The notes under the pieces: model-generated
What the model was told of the DNA's origin: nothing
Databases searched by the model: none
The model's input: only the letters and a program-made list of their open reading frames with translations
Position numbers and translations under genes: made by a program
From: Candidatus Levybacteria bacterium RIFCSPLOWO2_01_FULL_39_10
Lineage (GTDB): Bacteria > Patescibacteriota > Microgenomatia > Levybacterales > UBA12049
Length of the DNA stretch: 19,265 nt
Assembly: GCA_001782515.1 (NCBI GenBank)
Contig: MFOV01000017.1
Span: 37,549-56,813, forward strand
Direction: 5' to 3'
Part shown: positions 13,407 to 19,202 of the stretch, piece by piece
How positions within the stretch are numbered: the stretch's first letter is position 1
Layout: every line of letters begins with the position of its first letter

Positions 13407-14351
13407 CTAATTACCGACAATTGTTATTTCCTCATCAAGCACAACTTTGTATTTTTCTTTCACTTTTTCCTTAACTTGCTTTATAAGACTTAAAACATCC
13501 TTGGCCTTTGCATTTTTATCATTTACAATATAGTTCGGATGTTTTTCAGAAACTTTTGCTCCTCCTATAGTTTTTCCTTTAAGGCCGCTTCCTACCAGAA
13601 ATTTTACAGCAGGGATAACAGGAAACGGGTCTTTTTTTATGTTTTTCCCAAACTCCGAAAGAACTCTTTTTGAAACATTTTCAACAGGAACGTTCTTAAA
13701 TATACTTCCAAGGTTTGGATAGTCAAGGGGGTGTTTTTCAATTCTATAATCAATTTTTTCCTGAGTAAGGAGCCTTATCGTGTCGGCGTCTCCTTTTTTA
13801 AATGAAAATCTTACTGATAAAATTATCTCATCTTTTCCAGCGTTAGATTTGAAGAAACTGTTTCTATAAGAAAAGTTACATTTATTATTTGTAAGTGTAG
13901 TTTTTTTAAGCGATTTAATGTTAATACACCGAGCGCTTATTAAAATATCTTTTGTTTCTCCGCCGAATGCACCTGCGTTTCCCCTCACCGCACCTCCCAC
14001 TGTTCCCGGAAGCCCTCCTGCCCACTCAAAACCCGAAAGGCTGTTGCCAATATAATACTCAACGAGTCTTGATACTTTTGTGCCTGCACCTACCTCAATA
14101 CAATCTTTTTCTTTTTTTATAAAATCTATGCTATTTTTTATTACAAGACCTGAAAATCCCCGATCACTGAACAAAATATTTGTTCCATCTCCCAGAACAA
14201 GAACATTATCCAATTCTCCATTTTCTTCCCGCCAATGCTTCAAAATTTCAATCAATTCTTCTTCTGATTTGAATTCTGAAAATAACGTCGCTGGTCCACC
14301 AATTCTTATATGGCTGTATTTTTTAAGAGGAACGTTTGTTTTTAATATCAT
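13407..14351 (-). CDS. murB: UDP-N-acetylenolpyruvoylglucosamine reductase
   Basis: This 314-residue flavoenzyme makes UDP-N-acetylmuramate for peptidoglycan. The FAD-binding part (about 1-190) contains R-I-G-G-P-A, L-G-D-G-T-N-I-L-F-S-D and the diphosphate loop G-L-P-G-T-V-G-G-A-V-R-G-N-A-G. Catalytic residues line up: R163 in S-Y-R-N-S, S216 in L-G-S-I-F-K-N (proton donor) and E308 in L-D-E-E-I-T. It has the compact type II form. The start follows the HtrA stop by 2 nt, so translation is coupled. Placement with two envelope proteases and transporters suggests a cell-envelope operon. It also implies the organism makes its own cell wall precursor at this step. Confidence 0.96.
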   Translation of the reverse strand: MILKTNVPLKKYSHIRIGGPATLFSEFKSEEELIEILKHWREENGELDNVLVLGDGTNILFSDRGFSGLVIKNSIDFIKKEKDCIEVGAGTKVSRLVEYYIGNSLSGFEWAGGLPGTVGGAVRGNAGAFGGETKDILISARCINIKSLKKTTLTNNKCNFSYRNSFFKSNAGKDEIILSVRFSFKKGDADTIRLLTQEKIDYRIEKHPLDYPNLGSIFKNVPVENVSKRVLSEFGKNIKKDPFPVIPAVKFLVGSGLKGKTIGGAKVSEKHPNYIVNDKNAKAKDVLSLIKQVKEKVKEKYKVVLDEEITIVGN

Positions 14352-14353
14352 TA

Positions 14354-15487
14354 TTATTGATCCGAGGCATTTCCTAATTTAGATTTTACTTCAACCGTAT
14401 CTCCGTCTCTCCAAAGCTGAATTGTTATTTCTTCTCCCACCTTGTGTTCTGAAATAGCTTCTGAAAGTTCATGTTTATCTTTTTCAATTCTTTTACCGTT
14501 AATTTCCATAATTATGTCGCCTTTTTTAATGCCGGCACTTTCAGCAGGAGAGCCTGAGACAATATCTTGAACGTAAGCTCCTGCTGCAAAGTTGTTAATT
14601 GATGCAACATCTTTATCAACCATCACATAAGAAACTCCAAGGTAGGGCCTGTCAAACTGTCCGCCTTTATTAAAGGTTTCAATTGATTTTTTAATCTCAT
14701 TAACTGGGATTGCAAATCCAATATTTTCTCCGCCCGAGGCAACGGCTGTATTTATGCCAATTACCTGCGATGAAGAATTAAGAAGTGGTCCGCCGGAATT
14801 TCCCGGATTTATTGCCGCGTCAGTTTGGATAACATTGTCAAGCTTCTCAACAAAACCCTCAAAACTGCTGCCGGCTGTAATTCCCCTTCCCAAACCCGAT
14901 ATTACTCCTGTGGTAACAGTATTTCTAAATTCCCCAAGAGCAGTACCAATTGCAATTACAAACTGTCCGACTTTCAGATTATCGGAACTGCCAAGGGTTA
15001 CAGGTTTAAGTCCTCCTGCATCCACCTTAAGAATTGCAATATCATTTAAAGGATCTCTGTAAATTTTAACAACATCGTAAGTTTTATCATTTATTGTAAG
15101 CACCTGGTATTTTGAAGAGGTATCTGACACAACGTGTTTATTTGTAACTATTAAGCCATTTTTATCGACAACAAAGCCTGATCCAATATTTCGGGGCTCT
15201 GGGTCAACTTCCTGCCCGGGTGTTTGTCCAAAAATAGAAAATGGACCGAATGAAAATGGCTGCTCCATCCTTGCCGGTTGGTCCTCAACTATTGTCACAA
15301 CTGATGGTCCGACGCTGTCAACAGCGTCTGTCACAACATTTTCTTCATTCAAAAGTTTTACATTTTCACTGCTTGGTGTTTGAGACCCAATCTTAGGATT
15401 AATACTTAGTGAGAATTTATCAAAGAAATAAGAAAGGCCAAAAAGAAGCAAAATTAAAATTACAACAAGAATTATTAATCTTTTCAT
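14354..15487 (-). CDS. HtrA/DegP-like serine protease with PDZ domain
   Basis: This 377-residue protein has one N-terminal membrane anchor (about 3-22), a linker, a trypsin-like domain (about 45-265) and one PDZ domain (about 280-370). The catalytic triad is intact: H118 in T-N-K-H-V-V, D149 in N-D-I-A-I-L and S231 in G-N-S-G-G-P. The linker around residues 70-100 is rich in Pro, Phe and Gln, like the regulatory loop of the DegS/HtrA group. The protease domain should lie outside the membrane and degrade misfolded envelope proteins. It follows the CtpA protease by 6 nt and is followed by murB after 2 nt, so the three form a tight operon. Confidence 0.95.
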   Translation of the reverse strand: MKRLIILVVILILLLFGLSYFFDKFSLSINPKIGSQTPSSENVKLLNEENVVTDAVDSVGPSVVTIVEDQPARMEQPFSFGPFSIFGQTPGQEVDPEPRNIGSGFVVDKNGLIVTNKHVVSDTSSKYQVLTINDKTYDVVKIYRDPLNDIAILKVDAGGLKPVTLGSSDNLKVGQFVIAIGTALGEFRNTVTTGVISGLGRGITAGSSFEGFVEKLDNVIQTDAAINPGNSGGPLLNSSSQVIGINTAVASGGENIGFAIPVNEIKKSIETFNKGGQFDRPYLGVSYVMVDKDVASINNFAAGAYVQDIVSGSPAESAGIKKGDIIMEINGKRIEKDKHELSEAISEHKVGEEITIQLWRDGDTVEVKSKLGNASDQ

Positions 15488-15493
15488 AATTTT

Positions 15494-16753
15494 CTATTTT
15501 ATAAGTTCTTGAATTGCTTTTTCAAGTTGGATATCACGGTCTATATTTTCAGGATCAAGCGCAACTTCAATGTCGGGCGTTATCCCCTTCTCATTTATCC
15601 ACTCACCCTTTGGAGTCAGCCATTTTGCAATTGTTATATGAAGTCCTGAGCCTAATCCTAAATCTTCTGCTTGTTGAATTGTTCCCTTCCCGAATGACGT
15701 CTCACCAATAATTATAGCTCTCTTGTGATCGCGGAGTGCTCCTGCAACAATTTCAGATGCACTAGCAGAGCCTTTATTTATAAGAACCACAACAGGGATA
15801 TCAAGAAGAAGGCCTCGCCTATTTGATTTAAGCTCATTTTTCCCTTTTTCACCTTCTTCAATTACAACTGTTTCTCCCTGCCCAATGAATTCCGATGCAA
15901 TAAAAACAGCGTCTGACAAATACCCTCCAGGATTGTTTCGAAGATCCAAAACTAACCCTTTTACGTTTTTGTTTTTGCTAAGCTCTAAACTCAGTTTGTT
16001 CACTTTATCAAGCCAGCCGGGATTAGTTGTATCTCCAAATTGTGAAAGACTTATATAAGCAATTCTCTCATTTGCAAATTTGTTATCAACTTCAACCCTG
16101 TCAATATCTTTAACCGGCTTTAACCATGACTCTACACTTTCAACAGTAATTGTGTCCCGTGTTATATCAATATCGGCTGGTGCATTCTCCCCTTTATGAA
16201 GAATTGAAAGAGTGACATTTGTGCCTTTAGGCCCTCTTATTTTTTCAACAGCCTGGGAAAGTGTCCAATTGGCAGTTGATGTGCCGTTTACGGCCAAAAT
16301 TGCATCCCCTGCTCTAACACCTGACTTTTGTGCAGGGCTTCCATTAAGAGGCGCAATAACAGTTATTCTTTGATCCTGAAGTCCTAGCTCTGCTCCAATT
16401 CCCTGGAATTGCCCCGCAAGACCTTGCTTAAAGTTATCATTCTGAACAGGAGGTAAATAAACCGTAAATGGATCTTCGAGGGAACCCAGCATCCCCGAGA
16501 TTGCACCATTTATCATTTTCTCAGGATCAAGTTTTGTTTTGTCGTAATAACTTCTTTCAATTCTCTGCCATACATCCCAGAACCTTGAAAAATCACCACT
16601 TATGTTTTCGTTTGGAGGTTCTTTGCCTTCAACTGTTATTACAGGGCGGTAATTTTTCCATTCAAAATTTATTTTATTAACGCCTATGTAATAGCCGACA
16701 AGCAAAGATATAGCAATAACAAGGATGAGTTGGATTTTTGGGGATCTACGCAT
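15494..16753 (-). CDS. Carboxy-terminal processing protease (S41, CtpA type)
   Basis: This 419-residue protein has an N-terminal membrane helix (about 7-25), a helical bundle, a PDZ domain (about 110-185, with G-I-G-A-E-L and N-G-S-P-A-Q-K-S-G-V-R-A-G-D) and the S41 protease core. The catalytic Ser/Lys/Gln set is present at the spacing known from CtpB: S331 in G-S-A-S-A-S-E, K356 in F-G-K-G and Q360 in T-I-Q. It trims or degrades extracytoplasmic proteins from the C-terminus. It heads the envelope operon. A strong promoter ends 8 nt before the ATG, indicating a leaderless message. Confidence 0.95.
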   Translation of the reverse strand: MRRSPKIQLILVIAISLLVGYYIGVNKINFEWKNYRPVITVEGKEPPNENISGDFSRFWDVWQRIERSYYDKTKLDPEKMINGAISGMLGSLEDPFTVYLPPVQNDNFKQGLAGQFQGIGAELGLQDQRITVIAPLNGSPAQKSGVRAGDAILAVNGTSTANWTLSQAVEKIRGPKGTNVTLSILHKGENAPADIDITRDTITVESVESWLKPVKDIDRVEVDNKFANERIAYISLSQFGDTTNPGWLDKVNKLSLELSKNKNVKGLVLDLRNNPGGYLSDAVFIASEFIGQGETVVIEEGEKGKNELKSNRRGLLLDIPVVVLINKGSASASEIVAGALRDHKRAIIIGETSFGKGTIQQAEDLGLGSGLHITIAKWLTPKGEWINEKGITPDIEVALDPENIDRDIQLEKAIQELIK

Positions 16754-16761
16754 AGAGAACT

Positions 16762-16790
16762 ATTATAAATAAAGCAACAAAAAATCTCAA
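16762..16790 (-). promoter_or_regulatory. Promoter of the ctpA-htrA-murB operon, leaderless type
   Basis: On the minus strand TTGAGA (16785-16790), a 17-nt spacer and perfect TATAAT (16762-16767). Eight nt separate the -10 box from the ATG. Confidence 0.7.
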
Positions 16791-16802
16791 GTGTTCCAGA
16801 GC

Positions 16803-16853
16803 AATCAGAAAATCTGATTATCTGACACTCTGATAATCTGAGTAATTATCCGA
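16803..16853. repeat. Word-like hairpin repeat (ATCTGA type)
   Basis: AATCAG/CTGATT (16803-16819) and GATTATC (16816-16822) with GATAATC (16832-16838, 9-nt loop) overlap, built from the repeated words atctga and tctgat. No T-tract follows, so it is not a convincing terminator for rpsR. No gene is visible between 16754 and 16901. Confidence 0.55.
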
Positions 16854-16901
16854 GTTCTCTGAAGTGATATGTACGACGAGCGCAAACCTTATAATTTTCT
16901 G

Positions 16902-17150
16902 CTATCCCCGTACCACAAACGGCAAAAGGGCTAAGTGTCTTGCGTATTTAATGTTGAGGGTGAGTGACTTTTGGTGTTTGGCACAAAGGCCGGACCTTGA
17001 CCTTGGAATAATTTTCCCGCGCTCTGTCAAAAACCTAAGAAGTGTCTGGGTGTCCGAAAACATAGGCTCTTTTTTCTCCTCGTCAAAATAGCATTTCTTT
17101 GGAACGCCTTTTAATATTTTTCTTCTTATTTTTCTTTTTTTACGGGCCAC
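16902..17150 (-). CDS. rpsR: 30S ribosomal protein bS18
   Basis: This 82-residue basic protein matches bS18: K-K-C-Y-F at the N-terminal side, the core I-P-R-S-R-S-G-L-C-A-K-H-Q and the ending I-K-Y-A-R-H-L-A-L-L-P-F. bS18 binds bS6 on the platform of the small subunit. Translation starts at GTG (17148-17150) after a clear AAAGGAG, one of the few SDs in the main part of the window. It is the last gene of rpsF-ssb-rpsR, the classic order. A word-like AT-rich repeat separates it from ssb. Confidence 0.96.
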   Translation of the reverse strand: MARKKRKIRRKILKGVPKKCYFDEEKKEPMFSDTQTLLRFLTERGKIIPRSRSGLCAKHQKSLTLNIKYARHLALLPFVVRG

Positions 17151-17167
17151 AAATCTCCTTTCAGTCG

Positions 17168-17253
17168 CAAATTCTAAATTCTAATATCTAAATCCTAAAT
17201 TTTGATTTTCGAACATTTGAATTTATTTAGAATTTAGAAATTAGTGCTTAGGG
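17168..17253. repeat. Word-like AT-rich repeat (TCTAAAT type) between ssb and rpsR
   Basis: Words of the type attctaaat on the left (17168-17200) are mirrored by attta-gaattta-gaa on the right (17221-17243), so the segment can fold on itself imperfectly. It lies inside a co-transcribed operon and has no ORF. Confidence 0.5.
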
Positions 17254-17255
17254 TT

Positions 17256-17759
17256 TTAAAAAGGAATATCGTCTGGGGATACTTCCTCATCATCTTCTTT
17301 CTTTGACTTTTTTGGTTTTTCAGGTTTTTTGTTTTTTTCTTCCTCTGGCATTTTTTCTTTCTCCTCATCTTTCAGATTTGCAGGCTCCGGTATCTCCTCC
17401 TCCTCAGTCTCAACTGCCCTTCTTCCGCTTGAGTCAAGAAGAATCATATCCGATATCACAATCTCTGTTGTTGACCTTTGCGCTCCGTCCTGCCCTGTCC
17501 AATTTCTGATTGAAAGTCTTCCTTCAACATAAACTTTTTTTCCTTTTGTTAAAAACTGACTGCACAGTTCTGCTAGCTTATTCCAAGCAACAATTCTGTG
17601 AAAATCTGCTTCATCTCTTTTTTCTCCCGAATCAGTTGTCCAGGACCTATTGGTAGCGATTCCGAAAGTGCAAACTGCTGTTCCCGCAGGTGTGTACCTG
17701 AGCTCGGGATCGCGTGTAAGATTTCCTATCAATTGAACTCTGTTTAAACTTCTTGCCAT
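17256..17759 (-). CDS. ssb: Single-stranded DNA-binding protein
   Basis: This 167-residue protein has the OB fold of bacterial SSB in residues 1-110: M-A-R-S-L-N-R-V-Q-L-I-G-N-L-T-R-D-P-E, then the block with R-I-V-A-W-N-K-L-A and K-V-Y-V-E-G-R-L. A long acidic/lysine-rich linker (about 113-160) follows, ending in D-D-I-P-F, the tip that recruits replication and repair partners. It coats single-stranded DNA during replication. The position between rpsF and rpsR is the conserved one. No SD precedes the ATG; a good one (AAGGAGA) lies about 70 nt further upstream, separated by a repeat. Confidence 0.97.
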   Translation of the reverse strand: MARSLNRVQLIGNLTRDPELRYTPAGTAVCTFGIATNRSWTTDSGEKRDEADFHRIVAWNKLAELCSQFLTKGKKVYVEGRLSIRNWTGQDGAQRSTTEIVISDMILLDSSGRRAVETEEEEIPEPANLKDEEKEKMPEEEKNKKPEKPKKSKKEDDEEVSPDDIPF

Positions 17760-17762
17760 TGC

Positions 17763-17812
17763 GTCAAAACTCGACTTTTGCGTCTCGTCCTCGTTTTCAC
17801 TCGGACTTTGAC
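17763..17812. repeat. Short element with GTCAAA ends before ssb
   Basis: A 50-bp segment begins gtcaaaactcgac and ends gactttgac, so its ends are partly inverted. It carries the CGAGTTTTGACG motif (minus strand) also found near 2484-2496. It lies between an orphan AAGGAGA and the ssb start codon. Confidence 0.4.
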
Positions 17813-17832
17813 TATTGTAAGTCGGTTTCTCC

Positions 17833-17857
17833 TTTCAAAAATCTTCGATTTTTGGAA
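17833..17857 (-). other. Hairpin followed by an orphan SD, between rpsF and ssb
   Basis: Eleven base pairs (including one G-T) with the 3-nt loop TTC on the plus strand (core CAAAAATC/GATTTTTG). On the minus strand it is followed directly by AAGGAGA, with no start codon at the right distance. It may be a leftover ssb ribosome-binding region or an mRNA processing site. Confidence 0.4.
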
Positions 17858-17859
17858 AA

Positions 17860-17907
17860 TAAATTTTTAATTTTTAATTGTAGTTTTAAACTTTTCATTT
17901 TTAACTT
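17860..17907. repeat. Word-like AT-rich repeat (TTTTTAATT type) after rpsF
   Basis: Repetition of tttttaatt / cattttt-aacttttaatt words, running into the rpsF stop codon. No ORF and no stable hairpin. It belongs to the same class of gap-filling repeats as at 2445, 8941, 16803 and 17168, but with a different word. Confidence 0.45.
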
Positions 17908-18180
17908 TTAATTTGTTCTTATTAGAAGGTGTCTAAGTATATTACTATCAGAATTGAGTGTTTTCTCAAAATCGGACTTAAGTCTTTCTTCTGTTTCAAT
18001 ATCCATATTTATAAAAACGCCCGATGCTTCCCTCTTTATTGGATATGCAAGTGCTTTTTGCCCCCAATCGGACTGCGTAATTTTTGCTTTATCAAAGTTT
18101 GATTTTACTTTTTGGGATATTTTTTTTCTGTCTTCTGTATTAAGCGTTGACTTAAGAACAAGAGTTAAGTTGTATGACAT
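17908..18180 (-). CDS. rpsF: 30S ribosomal protein bS6
   Basis: This 90-residue protein begins M-S-Y-N-L-T-L-V-L-K-S and contains the family pattern W-G-Q-K-A-L-A-Y-P-I-K-R-E-A-S-G, then the last strand I-L-R-H-L-L-I-R. bS6 pairs with bS18 on the small-subunit platform. I chose the ATG at 18178-18180 over the in-frame ATG 24 nt upstream, because the upstream one lies inside the promoter spacer. The leader is then only about 8 nt, so the S6:S18-binding leader known from other bacteria cannot be present upstream of this gene. Confidence 0.93.
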   Translation of the reverse strand: MSYNLTLVLKSTLNTEDRKKISQKVKSNFDKAKITQSDWGQKALAYPIKREASGVFINMDIETEERLKSDFEKTLNSDSNILRHLLIRTN

Positions 18181-18194
18181 TTTTTGTAGTTGTA

Positions 18195-18223
18195 ATATTA
18201 TCATAAGTAAAGGCTATAGACAA
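18195..18223 (-). promoter_or_regulatory. Promoter of the rpsF-ssb-rpsR operon
   Basis: On the minus strand TTGTCT (18218-18223), a 17-nt spacer and TAATAT (18195-18200). The predicted start near 18188 lies just before the rpsF ATG. The T-tract of the preceding terminator ends about 15 nt upstream of the -35 box. Confidence 0.65.
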
Positions 18224-18237
18224 TATGTTTTTTATAT

Positions 18238-18325
18238 AAAAAAAGGGCGGCGCGTTTGGTTGTCTTTGTGACATGGGTTTTGTTAAGAGTCAAACTCTTA
18301 ACAAAATGCAACCAAACGGGCCGCC
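18238..18325 (-). terminator. Large nested palindrome with T-tract (terminator-like)
   Basis: An inner 13-bp perfect stem (TTTTGTTAAGAGT at 18278-18290, ACTCTTAACAAAA at 18294-18306, 3-nt loop) sits inside an outer stem: GGCGG-cg-CGTTTGGTTG at 18246-18262 pairs with CAACCAAACG-gg-CCGCC at 18309-18325. On the minus strand the outer stem ends in CCGCCC followed by seven T (18238-18244). It would terminate the tiny-ORF unit just before the rpsF promoter. It is far larger than a usual terminator, so another role (recombination or replication site) remains possible. Confidence 0.65.
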
Positions 18326-18340
18326 AACTGTAATCGTGTT

Positions 18341-18472
18341 TTACACGACCCCTCTGCAAAAGAGAAAAACGAGTGCTCTTCTGTCCATTTGCGAACAAAT
18401 GGCAGACTGGCAAAAATTTCCTTTTGCAGGTTCTCTCAACAAGATGTTGTGGGAGATGGGCGGATCGTTCAA
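18341..18472 (-). CDS. Tiny ORF (43 aa) or structured RNA, unknown
   Basis: A 43-codon ORF starting at TTG (18470-18472), 6 nt after a strong AAAGGAGG, ending in TAA. The product (M-N-D-P-P-I-S-H-N-I at the start, V-F-L-F-C-R-G-V-V at the end) resembles nothing I know and has three cysteines. The DNA is also unusually foldable. An 11-bp hairpin with TTCG loop (18380-18406) is enclosed by a long-range stem (18351-18362 with 18421-18430), and a CGTGT/ACACG hairpin covers the stop codon. A small RNA is therefore a real alternative. It is the last unit before the large palindrome. Confidence 0.35.
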   Translation of the reverse strand: MNDPPISHNILLREPAKGNFCQSAICSQMDRRALVFLFCRGVV

Positions 18473-18518
18473 TCGCGACCTCCTTTCTCCTTTTATTGCG
18501 GATGATTACGATATGGAC

Positions 18519-18623
18519 CTAGCCCAGAATGAGAAATGCGACACCAATTAAAATCCATGACAGGACCCCTATGATCTGCATGATCCTGTACAGGTTCTGC
18601 TTGATGATCACGATGATGATCAC
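18519..18623 (-). CDS. Tiny membrane protein (34 aa), unknown
   Basis: A GTG-started ORF of 34 residues with two hydrophobic stretches (M-I-I-I-V-I-I-K and I-I-G-V-L-S-W-I-L-I-G-V-A-F-L-I-L-G) around a short polar part K-Q-N-L-Y-R. The second is long enough to span the membrane. Only a weak, distant SD (GGAAGG, 12 nt) is visible, so the start is uncertain. It lies 35 nt after the 45-aa ORF and 46 nt before the 43-aa ORF on the same strand. I do not recognise a family. Confidence 0.45.
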   Translation of the reverse strand: MIIIVIIKQNLYRIMQIIGVLSWILIGVAFLILG

Positions 18624-18658
18624 GGCAGTTAAAACCCTTCCACGGCTATTGGAACAGG

Positions 18659-18796
18659 TCAGCTGTTTCTTGCCATCACCGCCAAAACGACAATGGTTGA
18701 CACAACCGCTACCAAGAGCAGACGGTTCAGATATCTGTCAAGCACCCCTTTGAGTGTTTGCAGATAGCCTCGTTCTTTTTCGTGCTCGGAATTCAC
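18659..18796 (-). CDS. Tiny single-pass membrane protein (45 aa), unknown
   Basis: A GTG-started ORF (18794-18796) preceded by a near-perfect SD AAGGAGGG (18801-18808). The 45-residue product has a charged N-terminal half (N-S-E-H-E-K-E-R-G-Y-L-Q-T-L-K) that could form an amphipathic helix, then one membrane helix (L-L-L-V-A-V-V-S-T-I-V-V-L-A-V-M-A) and a short A-R-N-S end. It ends in TGA, a stop not used by any complete gene in the rest of the window. Size and form recall small phage or toxin-type membrane peptides, but no specific family is recognisable. Confidence 0.6.
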   Translation of the reverse strand: MNSEHEKERGYLQTLKGVLDRYLNRLLLVAVVSTIVVLAVMARNS

Positions 18797-18808
18797 GAGT
18801 CCCTCCTT

Positions 18809-18922
18809 CTATGAAGACCAAGACAGTGCTACTGCACCAAGAAGTGCAAATAGTGCCATACTGGCGCTTCTGTCATCAGAAAATCCTTTCGCTGACTCCT
18901 TTTCGGACCCAGCGAAGCTCAC
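18809..18922 (-). CDS. Possible tiny membrane ORF overlapping the zinc-ribbon gene
   Basis: A 37-codon frame (GTG at 18920-18922, TAG at 18809-18811) ends in a hydrophobic M-A-L-F-A-L-L-G-A-V-A-L-S-W segment, like its neighbours. It overlaps the last 47 nt of the zinc-ribbon gene, and its GTG has no SD. A shorter start, the ATG at 18857-18859, gives 16 residues. A competing reading is a 15-codon ORF whose ATG overlaps the zinc-ribbon stop (TGATG) after AAAGGA. I cannot decide between them. Confidence 0.25.
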   Translation of the reverse strand: MSFAGSEKESAKGFSDDRSASMALFALLGAVALSWSS

Positions 18923-19163
18923 CGGTAAGGCCGGGAACCTGAACTGCAGGTGGACGCTTATCCCCTACTACACGCTTTTGGAAATTCCTTCCGCAGGCGT
19001 TGCAGTGAAAGTTGAATCGATCAACTCTCTTCAGCCTCGCACGGCAGTAGGAACAGCGTCCAAACTCAACACCAAGACGATTCTCGTGTTTATTATTTGG
19101 ATCGTGTTTGCGCTGAAGACGCTCCAGCTCTACTTCGTCATAGATGACGGGCTTTAGGATCAC
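18876..19163 (-). CDS. Small zinc-ribbon protein, unknown
   Basis: A 95-residue ORF starting at GTG (19161-19163), 8 nt after AAGGAG (19172-19177). The centre holds a zinc-ribbon pattern, C37-S-Y-C40, thirteen residues, C54-N-A-C57, in a basic context (R-A-R-L-K-R-V-D-R-F). This suggests nucleic-acid binding or a structural zinc knuckle. The N-terminus (E-V-E-L-E-R-L-Q-R-K-H) is helical and charged. The ending V-P-G-L-T-G-E-L-R-W-V-R-K-G has no match I know. It ends in TGA. The codons are visibly more GC-rich than those of the chromosomal genes. Zinc ribbons of this kind are common in small phage and plasmid proteins, but that is only suggestive. Confidence 0.6.
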   Translation of the reverse strand: MILKPVIYDEVELERLQRKHDPNNKHENRLGVEFGRCSYCRARLKRVDRFNFHCNACGRNFQKRVVGDKRPPAVQVPGLTGELRWVRKGVSERIF

Positions 19164-19202
19164 GGCTTCTTCTCCTTCTTAAGAAAGATGCCCCATATGT
19201 CT

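Noticed and set aside
16803..16853. Possible CRISPR-like or tandem repeat array
   Set aside because: There are no constant repeats with unique spacers; only short imperfect words. No CRISPR array or cas gene is seen anywhere in the window.
18181..18204. Upstream in-frame ATG for rpsF
   Set aside because: It lies at the -10 box of the promoter, so it would not be in the transcript, and bS6 homologues begin at M-S-Y or similar.
18273..18942. Plus-strand ORFs of 62-92 codons across the tiny-gene region
   Set aside because: They have no SDs, cross the palindrome and have no recognisable features, while the minus strand shows ordered SD-start pairs and membrane helices.
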